Below, piece after piece: positions 1-10,834 of a stretch of 64,000 nt of DNA. Made by a program: the position numbers and the translations under genes. The DNA is from Madurella fahalii. Its lineage: Eukaryota > Ascomycota > Sordariomycetes > Sordariales. The notes below the pieces were generated by a model. It was given only the letters and a program-made list of their open reading frames with translations. It made no database searches and was not told the origin of the DNA. The stretch covers positions 930,001 through 994,000 of the forward strand of contig CM056875.1 of NCBI GenBank assembly GCA_029876055.1. The letters are read 5' to 3'. Every line of letters begins with the position of its first letter. Positions within the stretch are counted from its first letter, which is position 1.

Positions 1-1080
1 CAGGCCGTTTCCCACTGCTTCTCCGCTCCCTCTGCTCCTTCCTCGTTTTCTTTCCGTTCTTTCTGTTTTTTCTTCGTTCCTTTCTTTTTGCACCGCGCCC
101 AAGACGCAAGTAGCGACCTCTACTTTTAAATGGCTGACTTGACTGTGCCATTACTGCGCAGCCGCAATGCTGCATGCTGGCGGGAAGCTATCGAGGTTGG
201 TCCGTCCCGGGCAGCTCGAGTTATGTTTCATACTCTACATGAGAAGTCCGTTTAAGTGGCTGAAGTATGCGAGTACGCAGCTTTGTCTCGACTCTCTGGG
301 CGAGCGCTACCGGGTGTTCCCTAGGAGCGCGTGTCGACTCTCTTAGAGTATTTGCCGACTTTGTCCGACAACGGTTTGGGTGATGTCCGCCTAGCCCACG
401 CAGCACGGAGGGTTGTTGATCGTATTTTAGATTCGCGGGCTTGTTGTGTAGCCTTCCTTAAGGTTGCCTCCTTAACATACAGGACACTGATATTTAGGAG
501 GGCACCTGTACATAGAGACGTGCCCACCACGGCGATCTTTCAGCAGCCTGATCAGTAATTCAATAAGATCACCCCACAACACAATGTCAACAGTGACCAC
601 TCTTTTCCGAATGAGAGGACCCCCGGTCGGGTTCTCCGTAAACACCTACGACCGACCTGTTTGCCGCACCCGGCGGCCCGGCCGATCCTGGTAGACCGAG
701 CCCTGGCTTTAGACTAGGGGCGACTCACAAAGAACGGAACGGAATTCAAAACCGGTTTTTACGCAGTAGTTGCCGAAAAATTCAGAGGAACAACACCAGT
801 ATCTCCACGCTACCGCGTATTGCTCCATGGCGCCGGGTATCAGGCACTGGCCTGCCAAGTTGCTCCCTGGGGATTGCGTACATCGACTGTCCTTAAACAG
901 TCCGCTTGCCTGGCAGATGTATGTCTATATAAGGAGGCTTTTACACCTGTCTGCAAACGAATGGCCTCCTCACTCGACAAGACACATCCAGCTCACTTCT
1001 CTATTTAGCAAGTAGAGAAATAGGTACAACCTCCCAATACGTTCACTAGACCTCACTTCCCTCTACAACCGGACAACACC
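1..1080. other. left-edge stretch without a recognisable gene
   Basis: No reading frame here resembles a known protein. The right end is the likely promoter and leader of the decayed MDR gene that starts at 1081, with a TATATAA motif at 926-932, about 150 bp upstream of that ATG. Confidence 0.5.
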
Positions 1081-2135
1081 ATGGCCCCCGATAACCAGAC
1101 AGCATGGCTTCCCTCCGCCAAGACCAGACCCCTCCAAATAGGCCGGCCCTTACACCACACCCCAGGTCCGGGCAGATCGTCACCAAAACAGCCCCGTTGT
1201 TATCAACCTAGTCGACTAACAAAGGCAACTCCCGGGCGACATCCTCCTCAGCTGCATCCCATACTTCTTTATCTTCGGTGGCGGCGTAGCCGGCACCGTA
1301 GTTGAAGTCGTCCCCGGCGCATCCCGCTTCCGCATTGGCGACCGCGTCGTCGGCGGAGCTCTTGCCATCCACGAAAATTCAACAACTCGGCCGAGGCCGG
1401 TTCCCATCACTACACAGTCCTCCACAAATACATGGCCGCCCCGTGCCCGACCACATCGCCGACGAGCAGGCCTGCGTCATTGCACGGACTCTGTGTATCG
1501 CTACGTATGGGCCGTTCCGTGTAGAGTTTCCTGCGCCGTATCCGACTACTGTGCCTGCGCGTTTGAAGATGACGAATGATGACAAGATCCGGGCGTTGGT
1601 TATTACCCGTGATCTACCAGTATTTGCAGCAGCGTTGTTCGGATGGCAGTGTCGGCTGGGTATGAGGTGCTTTCCGCAGTGTCACCCAAGAACTTTGACT
1701 ATTTCAAGAGTCTTGGGGTAGCCACGTGTTTGACTATCATTGTGACGCCTAGACGCTGGTAAACAACATTCCTGCTGCGCTGAAGGGCCGCAAGCTGGTC
1801 GGCCTTTGGCGATTGGAGACGGCGCCGCGTTCAGTTTGCTGGTATCATCCAGCGTCATCCTGAGACAAACAAGTCCATCGCGACGGTGAGTCCGCCCCAG
1901 TCGGGGAGAATATCGGTGGGGTCACGGCCGGATTTATCGATCCCAAGGATACGTGTGAGCCTGATGGGCATGTGGCGGCCTGTGGAAGGCCTTCTTGCCG
2001 CGGGCGCTGGTGGAGGGACAATTTGTCCTGGCGCCAAGTCCGTTGGTTGTGGGTAAGGTTTGGACAAAGATTCAGGAGGCAATTGGTGTGCGTATAAAAG
2101 GGGCATCGGCCCACAAGATAGTTGTTTCTCTCTAG
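1081..2135 (+). pseudogene. decayed zinc-type MDR oxidoreductase (enoyl reductase / CipB-ToxD-like)
   Basis: This is a medium-chain dehydrogenase/reductase relic. Family-like segments lie in order but in different frames: an N-terminus beginning MAPDNQTAWLPSAKTRPLQI; a GROES-like core with VAGTVVEVVPGASRFRIGDR near 1280-1345; HHYTVLHKYMAAPVPDHIAD near 1410-1455; a Rossmann segment AGYEVLSAVSPKNFDYFKSL near 1657-1715; and a C-terminus containing ALVEGQFVLAPSPLVVGK, ending at TAG 2133-2135. At least three frame changes separate them, and no GT-AG intron explains the shifts. Intact relatives are about 350 residues, NADPH-dependent, and often act as trans-enoyl reductases beside polyketide synthases or as quinone/alkene reductases. 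The substrate cannot be inferred. The relic sits at the edge of the accessory region, 1 kb from the rhodopsin-like relic. Confidence 0.75.
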
Positions 2136-3144
2136 ACTGGGCCGGGAGATAGAAAGAGTACAGTACATCGGTAGACCGTCCGATGGCCCAATCCGTTGAT
2201 TGTACCTGAAAATGTTTTGGTATGTGTAACTGCAGGGAGATAAGGACACTTTGCGAACTGGGATTCGCAAAAAGATCGCGCAAAGAGGTGCGATTGGAAA
2301 TGTCAAGACCATTGCCTGCCGCAAAATTGTTCCTCATACAACACAGCGTGATGCATCGATAGGTAGTAATATGTACTTCATGGACATGCAGGTTACTCCC
2401 AGCAGGAAGATAGGTGTAAGACCATGCAAACGCGGTCGCTTTTACTACCGCTACAAGATATACTCTATAAACAGCTCACCTACAATCGGACCCAACGCAA
2501 TTCCAATTACCCAAGCCCCATGTTGACCCTATGAACCTTGCCTGCATGTGCTGCGGCAGCACCGCTGCGATGGTCAGGGCACCGTTCGACAAGCCCGCCG
2601 AACTAACGCCGGCAATGGCCCGGACGACGTTGAACGTAGGGGAGGATTGAGCCGTACCGCAGAGCGGGGAGCCTTTGCTGCTTAGGGTTAGCCGTATCTC
2701 AGAGCGGAGCGATCACTGATACACACTTTCCAAAGAACGTGGTAGACACTCCAAGTCCATGGGAGAGAACGATTTGACCCAGACTCCTATGTATTGTAAA
2801 AACATGATGTAGGCGAATAAGCAGGTTTCGCTAGAATAAGTCCGATATGCTCTCGTACTTTGAAGAAGGCTAGCTCCCAGGCGTCAAGCCCAGATACAGA
2901 CAATTGCACAAACAGTATTCAAAAAGTTGCCGATATATTCCGCCAATGAAGTAACCTGGCTCAGCCTGGTACGATCTCATTTCGGTATTAGTGATGGCCC
3001 TTCGATCCCGGACTGCCTGTACGCCTTAACACCATTAGAGTAGTCAAGGGATGCCGCAGTCCCGTCATCCCCCTCCCCAACCCCACCCCGAAAAAAAGAG
3101 GTCCACGTCGCGGCTGTCGCTACTGATTGGGTACTCTCCAAGCT
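2136..3144. other. intergenic, no gene recognised
   Basis: No coding segment is recognised on either strand between the MDR relic and the 3' end of the rhodopsin-like gene. Short open frames (for example 2251-2526 +) show no family resemblance. Confidence 0.5.
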
Positions 3145-4381
3145 CTACAATGTGATATGGTAAAGGGATACGCGGCGCTTCGTCTCGTGTGGCGTGTTTT
3201 CGTCCGTGACTTCTTGATTGTTCCTAGATAATGATAACCGCAGTCGCTGGAAGAGCGGCCGCAAGGTGACGACGCATGCGCAGGTAATACCGAGGTTCGG
3301 TTCTATCACCCCGTAGAAGCCACTGGAAGTCTTATCCCACGTAGGGTCAGACGAGGTAGTTGATGGTAACAGCGTTTGGAACCGAAGGATGGACACGATG
3401 CAAGCTCTGCGGCGGGAGAAAGGCGACACGTAAGCCACTTGATCATACTGACCTCTACCGATCACCAGGATACGGGAAATCAACTTACATTCCGCCAAAG
3501 GCCAATGCGATGCCAAAAAGGAATTTCTGCTGCAGAGGAGCGGACGAATGGCGGAGGATGATAAGCGGGCCGAGGAGAATGACCAAGTCCATGACCATGT
3601 TCAGCCCCTGAGCCGAAAAGTAAAAGGCAGTGCTGTTGATGCATTTGGCCCCCGGGTATTTGGGGGTCCATTGCGCCTCGAAGGGGATGCAACGCACCAT
3701 CTCGACAATAAGGATTGCAAGGTACCCAGCCGATAATGTGACGATGATGGAGGAGCACAGTTGCTTCTCCCACGGCAGGGTGCTGACGCGGTAGTACTGC
3801 AGCATGATGGACAGCTTGAGGAAAAAATGTGTCAAGGCGTAGAACTGGATTACGCCGATCCCAACCTACAACACCCGTTAGCGCCGTCTCCGTTGGTTAA
3901 GGCGGTAGAGTACCTGGGGCGGAGGGGGGTGCTAATGAAGCTTTCTAGACGTACCCTAGAGAGGTCCCTGAGTTCCGCGGGACTAACGGTTTCAATGTGT
4001 CTTCCGGACCCGTATATAACCGCTAGAGTAGTCAGTTAGAGAGCATTCTGGTTCGGACCTCAACTTACTAAGTCCCATAAATACCGACATAGCCACAGAA
4101 GAGATCTATATAGGTCAGAATGCGCTAGAGCTGGGTTCGATCCCAAAACGCAGCTAGGAATTCGAAATAGTAGCCAAAAAGGACCTCCTTACTAGGGCTG
4201 CGACAATACTGTAGTCCTCAGAGAAAGACTTCCCGATTATGATGACGCGCGTATAGAGGCGCATTGCTACGAAGATGGCAGCAATAGTTGGACCGACAGT
4301 GAGCGCCCCGATAAGTTCCGGAGCTCGTGTCTCATACTGGCGATACGCGTCCCACGTTACAGTCGAGTTGGTGGTCGACAT
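3145..4381 (-). pseudogene. fungal rhodopsin-fold integral membrane protein, damaged or incomplete
   Basis: This is a seven-helix protein of the fungal rhodopsin-domain (SAT5/PTH11-like) family. Exon 1 starts at ATG 4381 and has a first membrane helix (ELIGALTVGPTIAAIFVAMR) and a SEDYSIVAAL segment, then a GTAAGG donor near 4193. The middle exon (about 3866-3489) carries VGIGVIQFYALTHFFLKLS followed by helices and a Cys-containing loop. A clean 82-bp intron (3407-3488) joins it to the last exon, with ACIVSILRF, a DPTWDKTSSGFYGVIEPNLG segment and TLRPLF, all conserved in the family. About 45 residues around the usual GlyLeuGlyArgHis segment are missing: the 327-bp gap 3867-4193 has no convincing exon and several stops. 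The C-terminal tail is short. It is either a pseudogene or a gene with an unrecognised exon. The ligand is unknown. Confidence 0.65.
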
Positions 4382-5141
4382 GGCGATTGAGGAGAGTGTA
4401 CTTGAAACGAAACCGAGCGGCTCGCAAATTTGTCGCAAGTGGAAAAGCAGACAGGTTGTTGGGTTTTCAATCGCTGCTCCCCCTTTCCCGCGCACATTGC
4501 AAGACGCCGTGGCGTTTGAAACATGATCCCGAACGGGGAAAATGGCGCTGAAATTGGGTTTCCTCTCGTCGAAATGGCTGCCACGACATTGACCGAATCA
4601 TTGCCGGTGACAGGGTATGGATTACCTGTATTAGCCACACGGGCGACCGGTCAAGGATCCAAGACACCCTCGCACGGACAAAGTCTTCGGCGCAATGACT
4701 GCCTTGGCTGGATTCGAAGTGAGCCCCCGGCAGCGCGGAACCTCCCGTCTGAGTGGACCGTAAGCCTCGGGTCTACCCGCAACCTCAGCAACCCCCGGAC
4801 AGAAACATGAGCAATGAGCCGAGCCACATGGCTGCGCCAGGCTTGGCGTCCGCCCAGCCACCCGGTTTCTCTCGTGCGGCTTTCCGAATATGCACCCGGC
4901 CCGAACGGGGTGCGGGGTGTGGACACACTCTTGGCACCCGTACCCAGATTGCGTATCACAGCCGATGCAGAAGGATCGCGCTTGACGGATCCATCCAGCA
5001 TGCCGGCTGACAAAGACAAGAACCCGGGCATATTAAAACAGGTCGTGCCCCTTGTTTACTGGAACGAGCGAAGGGCGCAATCATCTATCCTAGCTGTGCG
5101 CTCCCTTATTCTGAGGAGCTGAACGGATTCAACGCCCTTCA
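4382..5141. other. divergent intergenic region between rhodopsin-like and FAD oxidoreductase genes
   Basis: No gene is recognised. The 760 bp separate two divergently oriented starts (4381 minus, 5142 plus), so the promoters of both should lie here. Open frames in this stretch show no family features. Confidence 0.5.
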
Positions 5142-7147
5142 ATGTCGGTAGGGGCCTCCATCGTTGCCTTGTGCGGCCTCCTCACCGCGGGGGTCGTGCT
5201 CGCACAGGAAGAGGTCCAGGGTCTGGTCCCGAGAACGTGGAAGGGCGTCCATTACGGGTGTAAGTGCTACCCTGGAGATGCTTGTTGGCCTGACTCCAAG
5301 GCATGGAACAACCTCAACAAAACGGTAGATGGCAATCTAGCCATAGCCTTGCCTCCCGGCGCTCCATGTCACGACGTATTCAACGGTCCGCTCGGCAACT
5401 TCGCGACGTACAACGCGGCAGAATGTGCCAAGGTCACCGCCAGCTTCGGGAATGAGCAATGGCAGTAGGCCCAAGTCCTCCCGGGGCACCAAGACGAACC
5501 CCACTAACGGACCCCTAGAGTCGAGCACCCAATTGCCCAGCTCTGGACCCTATCCACCAACGAGACCTGCCGCCCGACAACAAACCCCCGAGATCCCTGC
5601 ACGTTGGGTTACTACGGCGTGTACGTCATCACGGCCAAGACAGACGCACACGTAAAGGAAGGGGTTGACTTTGCTCGGGAGAACAACCTGCGCCTCGTCA
5701 TTCGGAATACGGGCCATGATTTCATTGGGAGGAGCACCGGCTGGGGCGCCTTGATCATCAATACGCACAGCTTCCGGGATTACGAGTTCCACAAGTCTTG
5801 GAAAGGGCCGGGGACCTATAAAGGCCCGGCCGTGACGATAGGTGCCGGGATCCAAGGCCGTGATTTCTTGAGAATCGCCCATGCCCAACAGCCTCCTCAG
5901 GTGGTGATAACGGGTGAATGTCCGGTATCGTATTCTCGCCTCTTCGCGAGCCTTCGGACGTGGAGGCTAACCGAGGTAGACCGTTGGTATCGCCGGAGGG
6001 CTGCTTCAAGGTGGTGGGCATGGTCCTTGGACGCCACTAAAAGGCTTCGGTAAGTACATAGCCGACACTTCCCGTCGTTGGGTGCATGCCCCTCAACTAA
6101 CATGTACCGGTCGAGCCGCCGATAATGCGCTTGAGTTCCAAGTCGTTACCGCCCAAGGACGCCTTGCGACCGCGAACGCAAAAGAGAACTCGGATCTGTA
6201 CTGGGCGCTAAAAGGCGGCGGCCCCGGAGCGTTCGCCGTGGTCCTTTCCACCACAGTCGCCACTTTCGATGACTTACCCTCCGCCGGCATAATTCTTCAT
6301 ATCAACAGCACTCATACCACTGATCAAGATCTTTTCTGGTCTGGTGTACAGTTGTTCACGAATTACTCCAACCACTTCGTCGACTCTGGGCTGTATGCCT
6401 ATTTCGGGGTGAGGCCTTTGAGACTTCATGTCCGGCCGCTTTTGGGCATCAACCAGACAGCAGCTCAAATCACCGCAACTGTGAAACCACTGCTTGACCA
6501 GTTCGATAAGATTGGACTACGGTACACCGTGGTTACAAAGGAGTTCAAATCTTTCTTCGATCTTTACGTTGACCTTTTCGAGGACGAGACGGCAGGGCAG
6601 CCATCCCTGACCGGGGGCTGGACATTCTCCCACGAGGACATCGAGTCAAACAGCAACTCCATCGTGGACGCATATAAGAATACCTTAGCTAACGGTGGTA
6701 TTGTCGTCGGGCATATTTGGGGGGCAGGACACGGCGGCGTGACGGACAGCGCTGTTAACCCGCGCTTCCGCAAGGCGTCGACCAAGGTCATTGCCGCACT
6801 GCCTGTTGCAGTTAATGCGACGCTGGCAGATAAAGACAAGGCGCAATACACGCTCACGAATGTCATCGACGAGGCTCTGCGGAAGGCGGGGCCGAACGGG
6901 TGCGCCTATATTAATGAGGTGTGTTCATCACAGCCACCATGCCTCGGCTGTATGATTCCTGACTATGTCCCAGGCCGACCCCTATCAGCCCAACTGGCAG
7001 CAGAACTTTTGGGGAACGAATTATCCAGCGCTGTATGACATCCGGAAGAAATGGGATCCCAAAGGTGTCTTCTACGCCGTGTCAACCCCTGGCACTGAGG
7101 ACTGGGAAGTTATCGAGTTCGGCACACGACTCTGTAAGAAGCTTTAA
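5142..7147 (+). CDS. secreted FAD-linked oxidoreductase with BBE domain (bicovalent flavin type)
   Basis: Five exons read through without a stop: 5142-5464, 5519-5924, 5980-6049, 6116-6918 and 6974-7147, giving 591 residues. All introns are 54-66 bp, GT-AG, and at least three carry a CTAAC branch site. A signal peptide (about residues 1-21, cleaved near VVLAQEE) predicts secretion. The FAD_binding_4 domain has RNTGHDFIGRSTG with His174 and GECPTVGIAGG with Cys242, the pair that binds FAD covalently in berberine-bridge-enzyme-like oxidases. GGGHGPWTPLKG follows. The C-terminal BBE segment contains PNWQQNFWGTNYPALYDIRK. Such enzymes oxidise alcohols, sugars or metabolite intermediates with O2. 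Neighbours are an MDR relic, a membrane-protein relic and an LPMO, so a role in a lost metabolite pathway or as a carbohydrate oxidase are both possible. The substrate is unknown. Confidence 0.9.
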
Positions 7148-8629
7148 GAGGCTTACAATTTCCCAAAGAAAAGAAAACAAAACTCTAGTGTCATTAATGA
7201 TGTGGAGTTTCTAGCATAGACGGAGCCTTGTTAGCATTATCGTGCTACCTTAACATCGTCCGTTCTCCTTATCTGAGACACCGGGGCCAGGGTTGCGGCT
7301 TACTTTTGACCGAGGTACCCAGTCGCCTCTTCGAGTGCTCACGTCTTGTTTCTCGTACTCTCTACACAGGCCGGACAGTCCATTTGCGGAAAAATTAGAA
7401 AGTTATTCGATGTTAGGTAACTTAGTAAAGTCAGAGAATTCTCACTTCATCGGCCCCGTCTTCCCGTCCGCCGCCAACGTGCTCCCTGTTCCCGGGCGCG
7501 CAAGAGGACGAGATGGTCCCAGGACTAATGTTTATCTCCGCGCGATATCTTGTGATAGTTTCTCTTGCGTACGTTCTAGCCTGTAATTTCCCCTGCATCG
7601 TCATGCTTAGCTGCTTCGCCGAGCCAGATAGTGAACCCCCTCACCTTTTTCTCCCCCCTGGATGTTTCGCATCATTTGAACCTGTTGAGTGCGCTCTCTG
7701 TCGTCTTTTTGATTCATGCCGGCCCATAGGTGGACTATGTTCGCGGCGTCCTTCCATTATTTTTTTCAGTGCATGTTACGTTGCGATGGAAAGTAGGACA
7801 AAGGTAGAAGACGGGTTTTGGTGGGATTAGTGGAACTTTCGGTGATATGGCTCGCTGATAACGCACATTACATTAATATCATTATTAGTATAACTACTTG
7901 GAAAACTTACTGTGGCTACTTGACGTGGAAGCCCTTTTCTTCTCACCAATGGTGTATTGTAGGAGTTTTTTCTCATATTCCGAACCTGGTGACTCTGTGT
8001 TCGGAAAGCTCGTAGTCGCAATATCTACTAGGGGTAAAAGAGATGGTGGATGTTTCGGAGTTCTCTGAGTTGGAATGTTGCTCATAGGTCCTGTGGTTAT
8101 TATCCCGGGACCAGAACAGTCTAGGCTGGTTCTCATGAGCCTGGCAAACCATCATGCAAAGATATAACCATAACCAACTTAGAGATACCGAGCCATCCAA
8201 GCCCCATTTTCTCATTCCGAAGTCAGAATTCCCGCCAATGAGCGTTGGCCGAACTCGGATTGCCACCATCCGCGCCGGGCCGCTGACACTAGTCATCACG
8301 GGGAACCCCAACGGACCGGATTGGACGTGTACCATCATCTCTGGCTTAGTGGACAAAGGGACATTACCAAAGTACACGAGTGAGATCGCGGACATCATGC
8401 AAATTTTCATCTACCAACAGTTCACCGACCGCGTGCTGACATGCGCCCTGCTCCTGGGATATCTGTGCGAGAGTCTGGCTCTAGAATGTGAGGGATTTTT
8501 TGAGCAGGTTGGTCGCGTTGCTGACCCGGGAACGGTAGGTTCCCTTTTCCGTCTGTTACGTACTCGTCTGCATAAATGGGAAATGGTAGGGGTGCCGGGC
8601 TCCATACCCACCGAACTGACTTAGTTCAA
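7148..8629. other. gene-poor stretch between FAD oxidoreductase and Cys-rich relic
   Basis: Nothing is confidently recognised. The longest frame (8154-8624 +, 156 codons) has an N-terminal polar part, then a hydrophobic stretch with LTCALLLGYLCESLALECEG, but I cannot place it in a family and it may be chance or a relic. Confidence 0.45.
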
Positions 8630-9470
8630 ACAACCGTAAATTCATTTTGTGAAGGAACTCCAGTGGCACCGCTCCTATATAGCGCTCCACGGCCTCATCA
8701 AACCCCAGCAGCTTCCCGAAACGAAGATCCCTTTCTCTGCGTTAAAAAGGCCACCGACAAGTTTGTCCTCGTTACCTACCTCGACTGTCCTGTGCCCTAC
8801 TCCCTGACGGAAAAATGCGTTATCCTCACCCTCTCCGACTCCACCCTCAAGGCTCTCAAACTCAAAATCTCATCCGAGAACATTGACAAATCCAGCTCCA
8901 GCCAGTTCACCTACTTCAACCCTACTGGCTATTGCTCCGATACCTCATGCGTCGCTCCCACCTCCGTCATCCTCTCTCGCGAGGAAATGACTACTGACGA
9001 CCTGTGCGGTTTCGACCTGCGGATTGCCATCCACTCGGGCCTCGGCGGAGACACATGCTGGGCCAAGGGCTACGAGATCAACGACGGGAATGGAAACCGG
9101 TCCGAGGAGTTCAACATCACGTAACTTGCTGCTGCCCTGCCCCGGAACCAGGTTTTGCCTCCCAACAAGTGCGACTCCGAGACGGCGTATACGTCGGGGG
9201 CGAATACGTTCAACCTGTCAGACTTGGGGTGCACGAATGTGTGGCGGTATTAGTAGAAGATCCCTGCCGCCACCCTGAACATCGTCACGATCGGCGTTCC
9301 AGTATTCAGTGCCAGTTGGCGGGTAAGAAGACGGATGTGGGTGATGCGACTATCGGCAAAGATCCCGACGGGTGACGCTGGATGCGAAGGCTAGGTTTGG
9401 GGTCGGCAAGACGCATATTGATATTAGTTGCAGTAATCCGATGAAGAATTTTGAGAAGAACTGTCGCACG
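8630..9470 (+). pseudogene. decayed secreted-type Cys-rich protein of unknown function
   Basis: A coding-like frame runs from about 8630, with spaced cysteines and segments such as FTYFNPTGYCSDTSCVAPTS and HSGLGGDTCWAKGYEINDGN. It resembles a family of uncharacterised secreted ascomycete proteins, from memory of the pattern only. The frame is cut by TAA at 9122-9124 yet continues in frame with NKCDSETAYTSGANTFNLSD and LGCTNVWRY, then hits TAG TAG at 9251-9256. Two further frame changes separate the tail segments KKTDVGDATIGKDP and VTLDAKARFGVGKTHIDISC. The three in-frame stops can each be explained by CAA/CAG to TAA/TAG, that is CpA to TpA. The true start is not visible. Function is unknown. 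Confidence 0.5.
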
Positions 9471-9856
9471 CCGGGGAATCATGAGTTTTTAACACCGGGT
9501 GTTTTGAGGCGGATCTGTATACCACGACTAGAGATGTTTGTGTTGAGGGGACCATCGCGAGAAAGATTATTATTTCATTATTCATGCGGAGACGTATAGT
9601 GTCATGGAGTATGATTCTGCAAATCCGGGCGCTTATGACGTTTGCAAGATTTACAGTTGTTGATTCGGTAGAAATAGGGTTATTGTATGCAGTGCATGAC
9701 TTGATGATTTATATGAGAGAAGCAGAAAGTTTGACCAGAATTCACTATGGCGATGGTGAGGCGCTGGTCTTAGACGCAGGTTTCTTCTCAAGATTTGCTG
9801 GCCCTTGGCTGTACATCGTAGTTGTGGCACGAAACTTGCAATCTAGTAGCAGGTAT
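9471..9856. other. short intergenic stretch 3' of the LPMO
   Basis: No gene is recognised in this stretch between the Cys-rich relic and the LPMO stop codon. Confidence 0.5.
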
Positions 9857-10834
9857 CTAGCTAAGGCAAGAGAAGACCTCGGGTCCAGGGATGTCGTATG
9901 TACCCGCTTCGTATTGTTAGTGCTTAACTGAAAACTGATGCGGATGACTTACGAGCCCAGACCTGGAAGTGAATATTCGGGGCATCAGCGTCATAGGCGC
10001 CGGGGATGCTAACCAGATCCGTCGGAACAACATTGCCTGAGCCGGAAAGTTTGAGTTGATGGCAAGAGGGATAAAACTGCGCGCCGCCTTTAGCCCAGGC
10101 GGAGTGCAGGGCAATGATCTCGTGGCGGACGAGGTAGTAGCCAGGCTTGAGGCAAGATGGGATAGTGTAGTTATACCCGGCGTTCGCGTAGTACATGAGG
10201 GGAGTCTAGCCAACAAAGAAGATGTCAGCGGAGAATGGGTTTGATTGAAAGGGAGGGAAACGAACGGATGCCCAGATGTCGTCGGGCCAGGTCTTGTCAA
10301 AAGTGTGGCGGCCCTCGTGGTGGATCTTGAACCAGACCGGCCTTAGCAGGTGTTAGTATCTCTTGTTCAGGTGAGCCTGAGCTTATGTCAGAGGTACTCC
10401 TCGCCCGGAAGCCAGTCGTGGCAGCCCGTGTCGGGACATCTCGCCATGTATGTCAACAAAGGGCCCATGTGCGAATCTGGCCAGTGTGTCCATTTAAGAT
10501 TGACCACTGATCCTGCCTCTGCATCCGCATGCAGTGGAGCGGGCGCAGACCCGATGATGCCTTCGGCGCTGATGCCGCCGCATTGGAGGTCGATCGAAAT
10601 CACGTCCTCCACTGGCCCGTTGGAAGTGATCCGGCGCGAAATTCGCTTCGGCGCCTGTTCACCCATGTAGGGATCCTCGTACGGCTGGTAGAGCTACTGA
10701 CTGTCAGCAAAGCCCTTTTTACTACCATCGCAAAGACAAACTTGATACAGTTGCCCACCAATTGTGGCATTGTCAACCCACCCATGAGCTGACACCGCGG
10801 CGGCGAAAGTAAGAACAGACACAAAGACCTTCAT
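9857..10834 (-). CDS. AA9 lytic polysaccharide monooxygenase (secreted, no CBM1)
   Basis: Five exons on the minus strand (10834-10742, 10693-10398, 10341-10266, 10205-9953, 9906-9857) give 255 residues. Introns are 46-60 bp, GT-AG. A 16-residue signal peptide ends VSA, and the mature protein starts HGWVDN, so His17 is the N-terminal copper-brace histidine. The second copper histidine is His106 in WPDSHMGP and the axial tyrosine is Tyr200 in AQFYPSC. Other AA9 landmarks are IPSCLKPGYYLVRHEIIALH and the terminal YDIPGPEVF. Cysteines in DLQCGG and YPSCHQ fit the core disulfide. AA9 enzymes cleave cellulose and related glucans oxidatively using Cu and O2 or H2O2. There is no linker or cellulose-binding module. 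The GTTCGT and GTTTGT donors are non-canonical but the frame and motifs demand them. Confidence 0.92.

Noticed and set aside
3890..4145. Possible tRNA gene or tRNA-derived SINE: an A-box-like TGGTTAAGGCG near 3892 and a B-box-like GGTTCGATCCC near 4133
   Set aside because: The two boxes are about 240 bp apart, far beyond a tRNA, and no cloverleaf can be drawn around either. It may be chance inside the damaged middle of the rhodopsin-like gene.
5465..5518. Apparent frameshifts in the FAD oxidoreductase (here and near 5925, 6050 and 6919), first read as a pseudogene
   Set aside because: Each is a proper 54-66 bp GT-AG intron; splicing restores conserved motifs such as GECPTVGIAGG, so the gene is intact.
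8154..8624. 156-codon plus-strand frame considered as a gene
   Set aside because: No domain, start context or splice structure supports it, and it lies among relics.
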